Source: Cuneatibacter sp. NSJ-177 | Lineage (GTDB): Bacteria > Bacillota > Clostridia > Lachnospirales > Lachnospiraceae | Length of the DNA stretch: 64,000 nucleotides | Assembly (NCBI RefSeq): GCF_022867805.1 | Contig: NZ_JALIFO010000014.1 | Coordinates: forward strand, 62,001-126,000 | Direction: 5' to 3' | Part shown: piece after piece, positions 47,452 through 55,734 of the stretch | Position numbering within the stretch: position 1 is the first letter of the stretch | How the letters are laid out: every line of letters begins with the position of its first letter | Position numbers and translations under genes: made by a program | The notes under the pieces: generated by a model | What the model was told of the DNA's origin: nothing | The model's input: only the letters and a program-made list of their open reading frames with translations | Database searches by the model: none

Positions 47452-47777
47452 TTATATAAGGTAATCTTCCGCCGAAATCATCACATCAATGTTTTCGGTG
47501 ACAAACGCCATCTCCTCCTCCGGATCTGGTATAACCTCATTTATAAACGGCTGAAGCTCATCCACACAGTCGGCAATGATACCCCGGTTATCGCCGTATA
47601 CATCCATCGCAATCAGCTCTTTGGCATGTCCCATCAGTTTCGATACTGCCTTGGGATTAAAGTCATTCTTTAATAGTATGGTACAAAAGGTGCTTCGCAA
47701 ATCATGCCAGCGAATATCCGGAAGATGATTCTCCTGCAAAAGCTGTTTGTAGTACTTCCAATGAAAATCTTGGTGTT
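47452..47777 (-). pseudogene. Tyrosine recombinase (integrase), C-terminal remnant
   Basis: About 105 codons corresponding to the end of a phage/ICE-type integrase. The box II signature is visible (IRWHDLRSTFCTILL and LMGHAKELIAMDVYGD), with the H-x-x-R and the downstream GH, but D occupies the position of the usual catalytic tyrosine or histidine near the end. The reading frame continues upstream as FHWKYYKQLLQ to about 47777, where a deleted IS3 copy begins. The N-terminal two thirds are gone. Its position beside the duplicated uvrB segment makes it the likely enzyme that integrated the original element. Confidence 0.82.
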
Positions 47778-47789
47778 AGTATATAAATA

Positions 47790-48456
47790 TGGACACGAAA
47801 AGTTGAACGACCTATAATAACAAGCGAAAGAGCAAAGGAGATGTTCAACATGGCTAAAAACCAAAAATCTTACACTCCGGAATTCAAGCAGCAGATTGTG
47901 GATCTGTATAATACCGGAGAAACCTCGTATCCAAAACTGGAACGTGAATATGGCATAAATCGGAGCACTCTCAGCAGTTGGGTAAAACAACTGACTCCGG
48001 TCAAAGTATCCGAAACCGAGACCGTTACCCTAAAGGAGTTCAAGGAGGAGGGGTGGACGTATCTGGCAAGCGTCATGGACTTGTGCAGCCGGAAAATCAT
48101 CGGCTATGCCTATAAGAGACAAAAGGTATTATCCTTCACAGTGATTTGGGGAGCCAGTATACCAGTCAGGCATTCGAGAGATATTTAAGTGAAAAAGAAA
48201 TGCTCCATTCCTTTAGCAGGAAGGGGAATCCCTACGATAATGCCTGCATAGAATCATTTCATTCTGTATTAAGAAAGAAGAAATCTATCTGCATACTTAT
48301 CAGGATATCAAGGAGTCCCAGAGGGCAATCTTTGAATATATTGAGTCCTGGTATAACCGTAAAAGGATTCATAGCGCCATTGATTACATGACCCCTCAGC
48401 AAAAGGAAGATGAGGAACTAAGGAGGGCAGCATAATCTTTCAACTTTTTTTGTCCA
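47790..48456 (+). mobile_element. Deleted IS3-family insertion sequence
   Basis: Terminal inverted repeats are visible: left TGGACACGAAAAGTTGAACG (from 47790) and right, read inward, TGGACAAAAAAAGTTGAAAG (from 48456). The element is only 667 bases long against roughly 1.2-1.5 kb for complete IS3 members, because an internal segment is missing. No clear target duplication is seen. It truncates the integrase gene. Confidence 0.85.
47850..48435 (+). pseudogene. IS3-family transposase remnant (orfA/orfB, deleted and frameshifted)
   Basis: The first part encodes the OrfA helix-turn-helix (SYTPEFKQQIVDLYNTGET...INRSTLSSWVKQL), then jumps directly into the integrase core of OrfB (GWTYLASVMDLCSRKIIGYAY). 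This indicates an internal deletion. Frameshifts follow: the segment GSQYTSQAFERYL...SRKGNPYDNACIESFHS is in another frame, and the end (SWYNRKRIHSAIDYMTPQQK) in a third. It cannot make active transposase. Confidence 0.85.
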
Positions 48457-48542
48457 ATGTATTGACATAAGTCCATACGAAAGTAAATTGCAAAAAATTA
48501 ACGCCCACATCTCTGTGAGCGTTACGGTTGCCATATTGAATT

Positions 48543-49838
48543 TTAGATGCAAAATGTGGCATAGAGCGGAACAATTTTTTTATTATCCTCAAAGCCAAAG
48601 TTTTTAGCTGAGAGCTTAATCGCATAGGCTGGCTTATAAGTTTCCATATACACTTTCAAACTCTTGGCTCTGGTGTTGTCGGCGCTCTTTACCTCAATAG
48701 GGATAAGCTGTCCTTCACGCTGAATGACAAAATCAATTTCTGCTCCACGATTGGACTCCCAATAATAGGTGTTGTATCCGTTTATAGTGAGTTGCACATT
48801 GACATAGTTTTCAGTCATACCACCCTTGAAATCATTAAGTTCTTCAACCATATAGAGAATATCGTTTGCTGCTAAGTCCTTTTTGGCACAGAGCAAACCC
48901 AAGTCTGAAACATAGATTTTGAACGTATCAATATCACGGTAGTTTTCAAGTGGTTTCTTGATTTGCTCTGCCTTGTAAACCTGTGACACAATGCCAGACA
49001 AACAAAGCCATTCGATAGCATTTTCAAACTCGGAAGCTCTGCCGCCTTTTTTAATCAGCTTATATTGAAAACGAGTGTTTTTCTTGGAAAGCTGAACGGT
49101 AATGTTGTCATAAGCAAGTCTTGTTTTCTTGATTTCATTGAGGTTGTTATACTTGCTCATATCATTCAGATAGCTTGCAAGAATGGTATCCTGCGTATGA
49201 CGGACGAGGATATAATCCTTGGTTTGGGCAAACTGCATCACACACTCTGGCATACCGCCGATGATAAGATACTGGCGGTAAAGCTGCATTGCCGCATCAT
49301 GTAAGGCAGAGGGCATAGGAGAGTTGTCGGCAAAGCAATCCTTGATCTGCTTTACCATAGCATCTTCGCCCAAAGCCAGCATAAATTCCTCCATATCCAT
49401 AGGATAAAGTGTTTTCATATCCACCTTGCCTACAGGAAATGAGAACTTGGCTCTGTTGACCGCCACACCGAGTAAACTGCCTGCCACGATGATATGGTAA
49501 TCTGGTGCGTCCTCACAAAAGTATTTCAGACTTGTCAATGCTCTTTCGCAAAGCTGCACTTCGTCAAACACAATCAGCGTTTTTTCCTTGACTATTGTTT
49601 GCCCTGCAATATGCGAAAGAATGGGGATCAGATAATCCGGGCTGATGTTCTCATCAAAGGTTTCGTTCAGCTTTGGATTTGTTTCAAAATTGAAGTACGC
49701 TACATTCTCATAATGAGTACGCCCAAATTCCAGTATGGAATAGGTTTTGCCTACCTGCCTTGCTCCCTGCAAAATAAGTGGTTTACGGTGGTTGCTTTCT
49801 TTCCACGCTTCTAAGAAGCTCATAATTTTTCTATACAT
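48543..49838 (-). CDS. ATP-binding protein with AAA_14 and DUF4143 domains
   Basis: A 431-residue P-loop ATPase. Walker A is GARQVGKT (about 25-32), Walker B LIVFDEVQ, and arginine-rich sensor regions follow. The C-terminal DUF4143 part contains a PD-(D/E)xK-like signature (GAEIDFVIQ...IPIEVKSA), so it may bind or cut nucleic acid. These proteins are widespread in gut bacteria, often near mobile elements, and their function is poorly known. The gene appears intact, starts after AAGGAGGGCTGATT, and has lower GC than the flanking chromosome. It stands alone in the island between the IS3 remnant and a decayed region. Confidence 0.88.
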   Translation of the reverse strand: MYRKIMSFLEAWKESNHRKPLILQGARQVGKTYSILEFGRTHYENVAYFNFETNPKLNETFDENISPDYLIPILSHIAGQTIVKEKTLIVFDEVQLCERALTSLKYFCEDAPDYHIIVAGSLLGVAVNRAKFSFPVGKVDMKTLYPMDMEEFMLALGEDAMVKQIKDCFADNSPMPSALHDAAMQLYRQYLIIGGMPECVMQFAQTKDYILVRHTQDTILASYLNDMSKYNNLNEIKKTRLAYDNITVQLSKKNTRFQYKLIKKGGRASEFENAIEWLCLSGIVSQVYKAEQIKKPLENYRDIDTFKIYVSDLGLLCAKKDLAANDILYMVEELNDFKGGMTENYVNVQLTINGYNTYYWESNRGAEIDFVIQREGQLIPIEVKSADNTRAKSLKVYMETYKPAYAIKLSAKNFGFEDNKKIVPLYATFCI

Positions 49839-50174
49839 AATCAGCCCTCCTTAAAGGTACTGACCATAGCATATCACATATTCATGTATACTTCAACGGC
49901 ATCAGCTTTGATTTTTGCACTAAAGTACACGATTATTTCAGCATAACTGTCGCATTTCGACACGAATATTAGGAAATCGTCCTTTGTGGCTAAGCACCAA
50001 CAAGACAACCAACAAGTCACCCCACAAGTAAAACAACCAGTACGTACAAAAATGTTGATATACTAAACCAAATACCCAAAACCAAAAGTATATTATAGCA
50101 ACAGGAACTAGGTAATATGAAAATTCAGAGCATTATTTGAAATAATTCCTAATTTTCTTTATTTATGTATCATA
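49839..50174. other. Intergenic region in the island, no gene recognised
   Basis: About 335 bases, AT-rich, with A- and C-rich stretches (for example CAACAAGACAACCAACAAG) but no supportable reading frame or RNA. It must contain the promoter of the DUF4143 gene; I cannot place it with confidence. Confidence 0.4.
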
Positions 50175-50335
50175 TTCTGAATTCAATATCGCAAATCCTG
50201 CACTTTCCCAAGTATCCATGCTGCCGCCATTGGCAATCCCACCGGGCTTACCAGAAAAGCGATCACCCAGAGAATCAGTCCATTTTTCGGTGAACCAGTC
50301 ACAAGTACCGCAAAGTCCGATTCCGGCGGGGCTTA
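50175..50335 (-). pseudogene. Degenerate partial copy of the CD1845-type gene
   Basis: About 160 bases that align with the 3' part of the small membrane protein gene at 52001-52291 (compare 52020-52180), with roughly one change in five bases and small indels. The frame is broken. It indicates an old duplication inside the island or two related conjugative-element remnants. Confidence 0.7.
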
Positions 50336-50462
50336 TTAGAGTACCTCTACTCAGGAAACTGTCATTCATGATTCTTTCAAAAATCGACGGATTGGCACTT
50401 TGGATAGATATATTTATTTTTTAATTACAGTTTGCGGAAACTCAAGTTATATGTGGTAAAAA

Positions 50463-50560
50463 AGAACACTCCGCTATGGAGGCACACCCCGCGCAAAGGA
50501 AAATGGCTTCTAACGCAACCGCGCTCCGGCGCGAGTGTGCGCAAAGCGCACACTTTGTTC
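50463..50560 (-). repeat. Interspersed hairpin repeat, copy B
   Basis: Inverted copy of the repeat at 8648-8744, with about nine differences over 97 bases. It retains both small hairpins (GTGTGCGC/GCGCACAC and CGCGC/GCGCG). It sits between two gene fragments in the island, 42 kb from copy A. Confidence 0.75.
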
Positions 50561-50606
50561 TGAAACCCCCAAAAATAGAAATCCTAAAGCTCTGATCGGA
50601 TAAACA

Positions 50607-50888
50607 TCATATAATTTTGCTGTTTACCAGTCGCTTTAACTCCTGAGTCAAAACTGAAACGTCAATGGGCTTCGCAATATATCCATTCATTCCCGCTGCG
50701 AAAGCCTGCCGTCTATCCTCCTCAAAAAAAGCGTTGGCCGTCATGGCAAGGATAGGTACATCGGCCGCATCGGGCCGATCCAGCCCGCGAATAGCCTGCG
50801 TGGCTACCAGTCCGTCCATGACCGGCATACGGTTATCCATCAGTACCGCCAGGAAATGATTCGCCGGCGCCGCGGCGAAAAGATCCAC
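50607..50888 (-). pseudogene. Receiver-domain fragment of a hybrid sensor kinase
   Basis: The 93 residues correspond to the second half of a receiver domain: phospho-acceptor loop VLMDNRMPVMDGL, then PILAMTANAF and GMNGYIAKPID. The N-terminal half and any kinase part are missing. The sequence breaks at about 50888, where a different gene fragment begins on the opposite strand. It is similar in kind to, but clearly distinct from, the receiver of the hybrid kinase at 56957-58717. The interspersed repeat lies 46 bases after its end. Confidence 0.8.
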
Positions 50889-51945
50889 CGCCTAAGGGAA
50901 GCCTATGTCCGTGTTGAAAATGAGAGTATCGCCGCCCCGGATCATGTAGTCAACGAACTGATTTTAAAAGGCACAAACCGCTCTTTTGGCGCACTGGTAA
51001 CAGACGCAAAAAAGGCCGATTACAGTTTTACCTTATTGGAAGCTACCTATCTGGAACGCACCGGACTTCGCTTTGAACCAGCCGACTATGTTTCCTTTGG
51101 ACTGGCTGATAAGGACGGATTCCTGACCAATACTGGAAAGCTGCTGGCTGTCCAACACATTGTTTATAATTCAAGAGTGTTTTGCACACGCTGGAACGGT
51201 CTTGAAAAAGGCTCTATTTTTGATGATGCCTTAAACGATAAAGAGTTTGAAGGCAATCTTATTTATCTGCTGCAAAATGGCAGTGATTTTGTGCGCAACA
51301 ACTCCAAAGTCCGCTTCGTAAAAGAGGCCCGCTATCGGGTAGACAAGCCGGATTACAGCGACCGTGCCGTAACCGAAGCCCTGGTCAATGCCCTGATCCA
51401 TCGTGACTACATCGTCCTGGGCAGCGAAATACAATGATGACCGTCTGGAAATCCAGTCTTCCGGTGGAATGTTTGAGGGAAAACCGATTCAGGAATGTGA
51501 CATCAGTGCAGTAAGCTCCGTGCGCCGCAACCCGGTAATTGCCGATCTGTTCCACCGTATGAAGTACATGGAACGCCGGGGAAGCGGACTGAAAAAGATT
51601 CTCAGTGAAACTGCAAAGCTACCAGGTTACACAGAACAATTAAAACTGGAGTTTTTCTCTACGCCGTCGGATTTCCGGGCTGTTCTGAAAAACGTGAATT
51701 ACAACTTGCGCTCTGACACAGCGCAAGATAGAGGGCAAGTTACAGCGCAAGATGGACGCATGAAAAAGTTGGTTGAATTTTGTTCCGAACCAAGGACAAG
51801 AAATGAAATGCAAGCCTACCTTGCTATTTCCAGCAGAGAACATTTTCGCAAAAAGATCTTAAAGCCACTATTAGAATCAGGTCAGCTTAAAATAACCATT
51901 CCCGATAAGCCAAACAGTAAAAATCAAAAATACGTGAAAGCGTAA
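50889..51945 (+). pseudogene. ATP-binding/AlbA_2-type regulator, truncated and frameshifted
   Basis: Remnant of a putative DNA-binding protein of the AlbA_2/HATPase_c_4 class often found in mobile elements. The N-terminal AlbA_2 domain is missing. The middle is readable (TLLEATYLERTGLRFEPADYV...TEALVNALIHRDYIVLGSEI). At about 51415-51425 a small deletion shifts the frame. The C-terminal half then continues in another frame with GGMFEGKPIQECDISAVSSV, the ATPase-like RRGSGLKKI and a winged-helix end. Truncation occurs exactly where the receiver fragment ends. Confidence 0.82.
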
Positions 51946-51990
51946 AACAGAAGCACGAGGGCATCATTCGCTCCCGTGCTTCTGTTTTTT
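51946..51990. terminator. Bidirectional terminator
   Basis: AACAGAAGCACG (51946-51957) pairs perfectly with CGTGCTTCTGTT (51975-51986), extended by G/C pairs past a bulge. It is followed by TTTTTT on the plus strand and preceded by A-residues that give a short U-tract on the minus strand. It serves the plus-strand pseudogene and probably the convergent CD1845-type gene. Confidence 0.85.
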
Positions 51991-52000
51991 TGCATATCCC

Positions 52001-52291
52001 TTACCCACAAATCCCGTCCTGAATCCAATACCGCAAGTCCTGCACCTTTCCCAGCACCCAGGCCGCCGCCATCGGCAGTCCCACCGGACTTACCAGGAAA
52101 GCAATCCCCCAGAGAATCAGTCCGTTTTTCGGGGAGTAGGTCACAAGCACTGCCAGCCCCAGCAGGGCAATCACGGTACTGACAATACCAAAAATAAAAG
52201 CAGAACAGTACAGCAGGCTGCTACAAATCCATACGAACATGGCCAGCGCCACAATGACCGGCGCAGCTGCAATTTTTAACAACAATCTCAT
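52001..52291 (-). CDS. Small membrane protein of conjugative transposons (CD1845-like)
   Basis: A 96-residue protein with two or three membrane segments (about 9-30, 32-52 and 57-75), then an amphipathic tail (KVQDLRYWIQDGICG). It resembles the CD1845-type proteins of CTn/Tn1549-like conjugative transposons; this is from recognition, not a search. It overlaps the upstream 102-residue gene by four bases (ATGA), so the pair is an operon. A decayed partial copy lies at 50175-50335. Together they mark the island as having had a conjugative-element component. Confidence 0.7.
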   Translation of the reverse strand: MRLLLKIAAAPVIVALAMFVWICSSLLYCSAFIFGIVSTVIALLGLAVLVTYSPKNGLILWGIAFLVSPVGLPMAAAWVLGKVQDLRYWIQDGICG

Positions 52292-52596
52292 ACGTTTTTC
52301 TCCTTCCGGCGTTTCTCCAGATAGGGCTGGCAGAGGGATAACACCACTTTTTCATCTTCCTCTGTCAGCTCCCGCCGTCCTCTGGTTCGCTTGATTCCTT
52401 CATGGATTTTAAAGTCCTCTAACAGCGCATCAAACAGGCTTTCCGGGGTCAGGTAGAGGGAAGTGTCATCGCAGTATGGCGCTTGCCCCGCCCACTGCAG
52501 GCGGATATAGCCACGCCTGCTTTGCAGCACCTCAATCTCCAGATCTTCTTCCAGATACGCTCCAAAAATCTCAAACACCTTTTCAAATGTTAGCAT
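52288..52596 (-). CDS. Hypothetical protein of conjugative-element type
   Basis: A 102-residue acidic, soluble protein beginning MLTFEKVFEIFGAYLEEDLEIEVLQ and ending in a basic tail (KRRKEKNV). The start has AAGGAGGGAAAGAGATAT upstream. Two alpha/beta halves can be guessed, but I do not recognise a function. It is translationally coupled to the following small membrane protein gene, and such pairs occur in CTn/Tn1549-like elements. Confidence 0.65.
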   Translation of the reverse strand: MLTFEKVFEIFGAYLEEDLEIEVLQSRRGYIRLQWAGQAPYCDDTSLYLTPESLFDALLEDFKIHEGIKRTRGRRELTEEDEKVVLSLCQPYLEKRRKEKNV

Positions 52597-52650
52597 ATAT
52601 CTCTTTCCCTCCTTGGGATACGTTTCGTTCTGCCGCCATTATGCCAGTGA

Positions 52651-52902
52651 CAGCGTAAAAAGGCAAGGATACGGCGGCATAAAATCTATCTCTCTTTCAA
52701 CCGCTGGAGGGATTCTATCCTCCATTCGTTTGGATATGACCCTTTAAAATGCTCTCGTTGCGGCAAGACTATGCTCTTTTTAGAACTCTACTTTAACCAC
52801 AAGCCCGTTCCTTTGCATGAATTATACGAAAAGGCTATGCGGAAATACCGCTGTCGTTCCCCTGCTTCTATTTCTTCGCTTCTACAGTCCTCGTTCTCAT
52901 GA
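52651..52902 (+). pseudogene. IS91-like transposase, C-terminal remnant
   Basis: An open stretch of 83 codons ending at TGA 52900-52902 reads as the tail of an IS91/IS1294-type (Y2) transposase. It has RWRDSILHSFGYDPLKC followed by a Cys-x-x-Cys zinc-ribbon-like pair (CSRCGKTM), then a helical end (VPLHELYEKAMRKYRCR). No start codon or N-terminal domain remains. The TGA at 52648-52650 closes the frame upstream. The family assignment is moderately sure. Confidence 0.6.
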
Positions 52903-52926
52903 TACAATCAATCTATCTAAACTTGA

Positions 52927-53082
52927 ATGGAGGCGGTTACGATCAAACGTATTACAGAAACTGAACTTGCAAAGGAACTCCGGGAACAATATATAAAAAA
53001 TCCTCCAGAAGGAATGACTTCGGATGAAGTCCGTGACATGGATGATGACGATTTTGGTGAAGAAGGTTTCTATATTTTCTAA
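52927..53082 (+). CDS. Small acidic protein of unknown function
   Basis: A 51-codon frame not recognised as a named family. The first half is a charged helix (AKELREQYIKNPPEGMTSDE); the end is strongly acidic (VRDMDDDDFGEEGFYIF). Proteins ending in FGEEGFYIF are, from memory, common beside mobile-element genes in gut Clostridia. ATG 52927 lacks a good ribosome binding site. A GGAGG five bases before an ACG codon (52939-52941) suggests the ancestral start was an ATG there, now mutated. It could be an antitoxin-like or regulatory small protein, or a decaying one. Confidence 0.45.
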   Translation: MEAVTIKRITETELAKELREQYIKNPPEGMTSDEVRDMDDDDFGEEGFYIF

Positions 53083-53171
53083 AATCAAAACCGTCTGGTT
53101 TCTATGCCCACTTTTTTAGCGGGTTATTTTCATCCCTTTCATCCAAAACGAGCACTTTCCTATAAAGGGAC

Positions 53172-53200
53172 AAAAAAACCGCCTGCCTAAGCAAACGGTT
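53172..53200 (-). terminator. Terminator of the ABC-3C operon
   Basis: On the minus strand AACCGTTTGC pairs, with an interruption, with GCAGGCGGTT and runs directly into TTTTTG. It lies 20 bases after the stop of the ATPase gene. Confidence 0.75.
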
Positions 53201-53220
53201 CTTATCAAAAATAATTTATT

Positions 53221-54924
53221 TTAAATACAGAAAAACTTATCTGTTGTACTTAACTCAAGAATTTTAGCTTTTTCTATATATTCTTGATTAATCTTATCTA
53301 TACGCTCTCGTAGAATTGGAATAATATATTGGCCATCAATTTTTTCACAGATTTCAAAGATAGTCTTTAACTGATTGATATGAGTATTTTCCATTTTATC
53401 ATGAATAACAAACTGCGGTGCCTTTATTCCCAATTCTATGCTGTATTGCATATATGCTAAGTCGAAAGCAACAATAACTGCTTTTTTCTTACCAGTTCCC
53501 ACATTGCCACCAAGCGATGCAATACTTACTGGAAATTTCTTTTCCTCCTTCCACTCTTCATTGTAAGCTAATAAATATTTTTCACCGTACAATTTTTCAC
53601 AGTACTCAGAGAAAACTTGATTGAACTTTTTAATTTTATCATTTATCCCATCATTACTCATTTGCTTCTCAATCTCTGTCAATTCATCGTTGAGCTTTAA
53701 CTTTATTTTCTCCTGCTCTTCTAACAAAGCAATCGATTTTTGTAGTTCTCCTTTTTTCAATGCTAAATCTTCAATCTTTTGATTTAGCATATTTAGTTCA
53801 TCTAGTAATCCCTCGTCCAAGACTTCTATTGTAATCTTCTCTTTTTCATCTAATATTTCCTGCAATTGTTTTGAATATTGGGCATTCAAAGTTTCTTTAC
53901 TTTTCAACTGTTCCTCAATAAAATCTATTCTATTTTGAATCATAGCATTATGAAAATGCACAACATCTTCAAATTGCTTTTGCAACTCCGGCATATAAGA
54001 TTTTGCTTCTTCATATATAAGCCGTAATGTCTCTAAATCTATATCTTTTTTTTCTTGCGCTAATTTATCTATGCTCTTCTTAATAGTATTTATTTCAAAC
54101 TCTGTGATTTCCATTCTTTCTTGCAACTCATTTATCTGTAAAGTTAATTGTCTCTTTACATCTAATTCATTGCGATACATATCCATATAAGACAATTCTT
54201 GTCTTTTGTTGTTTAAATCCGTCAAGTCCGAATCAATCAATTCCATAGATTGTCGTAGAACATTTAAAGAACCAATACTTTTGCTTTTTTCGAAAGTTTG
54301 TATGGATTTCTGACATCCAGAAAGTTGTTCCCTTATTTCACTCTTTTTACTCAATAATATTTTGCTGTAAATTTGGAATAAAAAGCAATAAATAGTATCA
54401 TAATTATCATTACTTACCATTGAAGGTAAAAACTTTATCATACCGTCTTCAGAAGTGTTTGAAATCCTAACAAACTTCGGAATTAACTGTCTAAACGTAG
54501 GACAAGGTTCTTCAAGTCCAAATATTATTTTTTTCAGCTCTGTCCAAAATTCATTTTCTGTATAAGGTATATCAGCAATATATTTTTTCCCATTTCTAAA
54601 TAAATCTCGCTTTATTGAATATGTCTCTTTCTCATCTATTAAAACCAATTCAGCTTGAACTTTATATGTCTTCAAGAACTCCCGTACTTCAACATTTTCA
54701 CTTTTTGTATCTGAATCATAATAAAGCTCTCGTACACTTTTAGCTCCCAAACACAAATCAATAATCTTTATAGCCGTAGATTTTCCTACACTATTTCCAC
54801 TCTCTAAAACCTCTTCCGATGTATTATCTACAATTAAATTTAATCCCTTTTCATTAAAGGTAATTTCTCGGATAGTTTCTTCGGAAGGTTTCGTTTTACG
54901 CACTATTAACTTTTTTATTCGCAT
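53221..54924 (-). CDS. ABC-3C system ATPase (DUF2326/SMC-like)
   Basis: A 567-residue SMC/RecN-type ATPase and core of a predicted ABC-three-component conflict system. Walker A is GNSVGKST (43-50). About 200 residues of coiled coil fill the middle (roughly 190-420). The C-terminal lobe has the signature region GGNVGTGKKKAVIVAFDLAY and a Walker-B-like strand ending FVIHDKMEN, as in DUF2326 proteins. The start at 54924 is set by GAAGGTGTATT; it overlaps the middle-component gene by 29 bases. Base composition is far more AT-rich than the flanking chromosome. Such ATPases are thought to sense invading nucleic acid or replication intermediates and license an effector; that is family inference. Confidence 0.85.
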   Translation of the reverse strand: MRIKKLIVRKTKPSEETIREITFNEKGLNLIVDNTSEEVLESGNSVGKSTAIKIIDLCLGAKSVRELYYDSDTKSENVEVREFLKTYKVQAELVLIDEKETYSIKRDLFRNGKKYIADIPYTENEFWTELKKIIFGLEEPCPTFRQLIPKFVRISNTSEDGMIKFLPSMVSNDNYDTIYCFLFQIYSKILLSKKSEIREQLSGCQKSIQTFEKSKSIGSLNVLRQSMELIDSDLTDLNNKRQELSYMDMYRNELDVKRQLTLQINELQERMEITEFEINTIKKSIDKLAQEKKDIDLETLRLIYEEAKSYMPELQKQFEDVVHFHNAMIQNRIDFIEEQLKSKETLNAQYSKQLQEILDEKEKITIEVLDEGLLDELNMLNQKIEDLALKKGELQKSIALLEEQEKIKLKLNDELTEIEKQMSNDGINDKIKKFNQVFSEYCEKLYGEKYLLAYNEEWKEEKKFPVSIASLGGNVGTGKKKAVIVAFDLAYMQYSIELGIKAPQFVIHDKMENTHINQLKTIFEICEKIDGQYIIPILRERIDKINQEYIEKAKILELSTTDKFFCI

Positions 54925-55144
54925 AATACACCTTCCCTTCATCTAGCTTTATCAATGACAATAAAAATAACCAATCTAAAGTATAATACAAAAAATCAAT
55001 ATGTATATTTTCGTCTATTTCTAATTTTACCTTAGCCAAAAGTTCATCTATTCCTATGACTAAATCTTTATTTAAAATCTTCAATATAATTCCACCCAAA
55101 TAGTACAAAGACAACTCTGGTGCTCTCTCAACATTTATAATCAT
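54896..55144 (-). CDS. ABC-3C middle component, short winged-helix type (MC6-like)
   Basis: An 82-residue protein matching the short middle-component pattern: RAPELSLYYLGGIILKIL at 8-25, and TLDWLFLLSLIKLDEGKVYY near the C-terminus, typical of a compact winged helix. In ABC-3C systems the middle component is thought to bridge ATPase and effector. The order effector-like protein, middle component, ATPase and the ATGA overlap with the upstream gene (55141-55144) match the family layout. Subtype MC6 is from recognition of length and pattern, not a search. Confidence 0.75.
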   Translation of the reverse strand: MIINVERAPELSLYYLGGIILKILNKDLVIGIDELLAKVKLEIDENIHIDFLYYTLDWLFLLSLIKLDEGKVYYANKKVNSA

Positions 55145-55734
55145 TTCGGCTTCTCCAAAATTTTACACTCCATAAAACAATAACAAGTAAAGCAGGCTAT
55201 TCCCAACTCTAAATCCTCAGCGCAAGCACTGCCAAATTCATCAGAATTTTTCACTGTATCATAAATCCTATCCTTAACCATATCTATTATTCTATCTGAG
55301 TAAAGTCTGATCAAATCCATTTCGTCTTTACCCGAATCTTGGTTCTCAGAAAAAATTTGACCTTTTGCCTCTAAATACCATAAATGAATACACCTCAATA
55401 TTTTTGCTTTCCCGCGCACGTTAGAATCATCATATATATTCAAAAAATTATCACAGTACATATAATATGTAACATATTCTTTAATAATATATTTATATCG
55501 GATTACATTATTGTATGTTATCTTTTCATCCGGTTTATATTCTTCTAGACTGTATAATGCACCAGATATATCTGCATCTAAGCATGCCACACCTAATGAT
55601 TGCACTACTTTGGAAATTAATGATGGAATCTTAATTGTCTCTTTCATAGAGATTTGAATTACCCCATTATTGTCAGCAACAAGCACACCACTATTATTTC
55701 CACTGTTTTCAATCTGAATATCCTTACTTTTCAT
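55141..55734 (-). CDS. Predicted ABC-3C effector/C-terminal-component protein with Asn/Gly motif
   Basis: A 197-residue protein with no recognised catalytic motif. The first 30 residues hold an Asn/Gly-rich beta-type motif (ENSGNNSGVLVADNNGVI). The remaining helical domain contains many aromatic residues and a C-terminal cysteine-containing stretch (GIACFTCYCFMECKIL). Its place as the gene before the middle component makes it the likely effector or effector-recruiting component. A related Asn/Gly motif occurs in the small membrane protein encoded just upstream, and the two genes overlap by 11 bases, implying interaction. The biochemical activity is unknown. Confidence 0.6.
   Translation of the reverse strand: MKSKDIQIENSGNNSGVLVADNNGVIQISMKETIKIPSLISKVVQSLGVACLDADISGALYSLEEYKPDEKITYNNVIRYKYIIKEYVTYYMYCDNFLNIYDDSNVRGKAKILRCIHLWYLEAKGQIFSENQDSGKDEMDLIRLYSDRIIDMVKDRIYDTVKNSDEFGSACAEDLELGIACFTCYCFMECKILEKPK

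Noticed and set aside
50163-50369. 68-codon minus-strand reading frame
   Set aside because: It is a frameshifted shadow of the decayed CD1845-type fragment, without a ribosome binding site.
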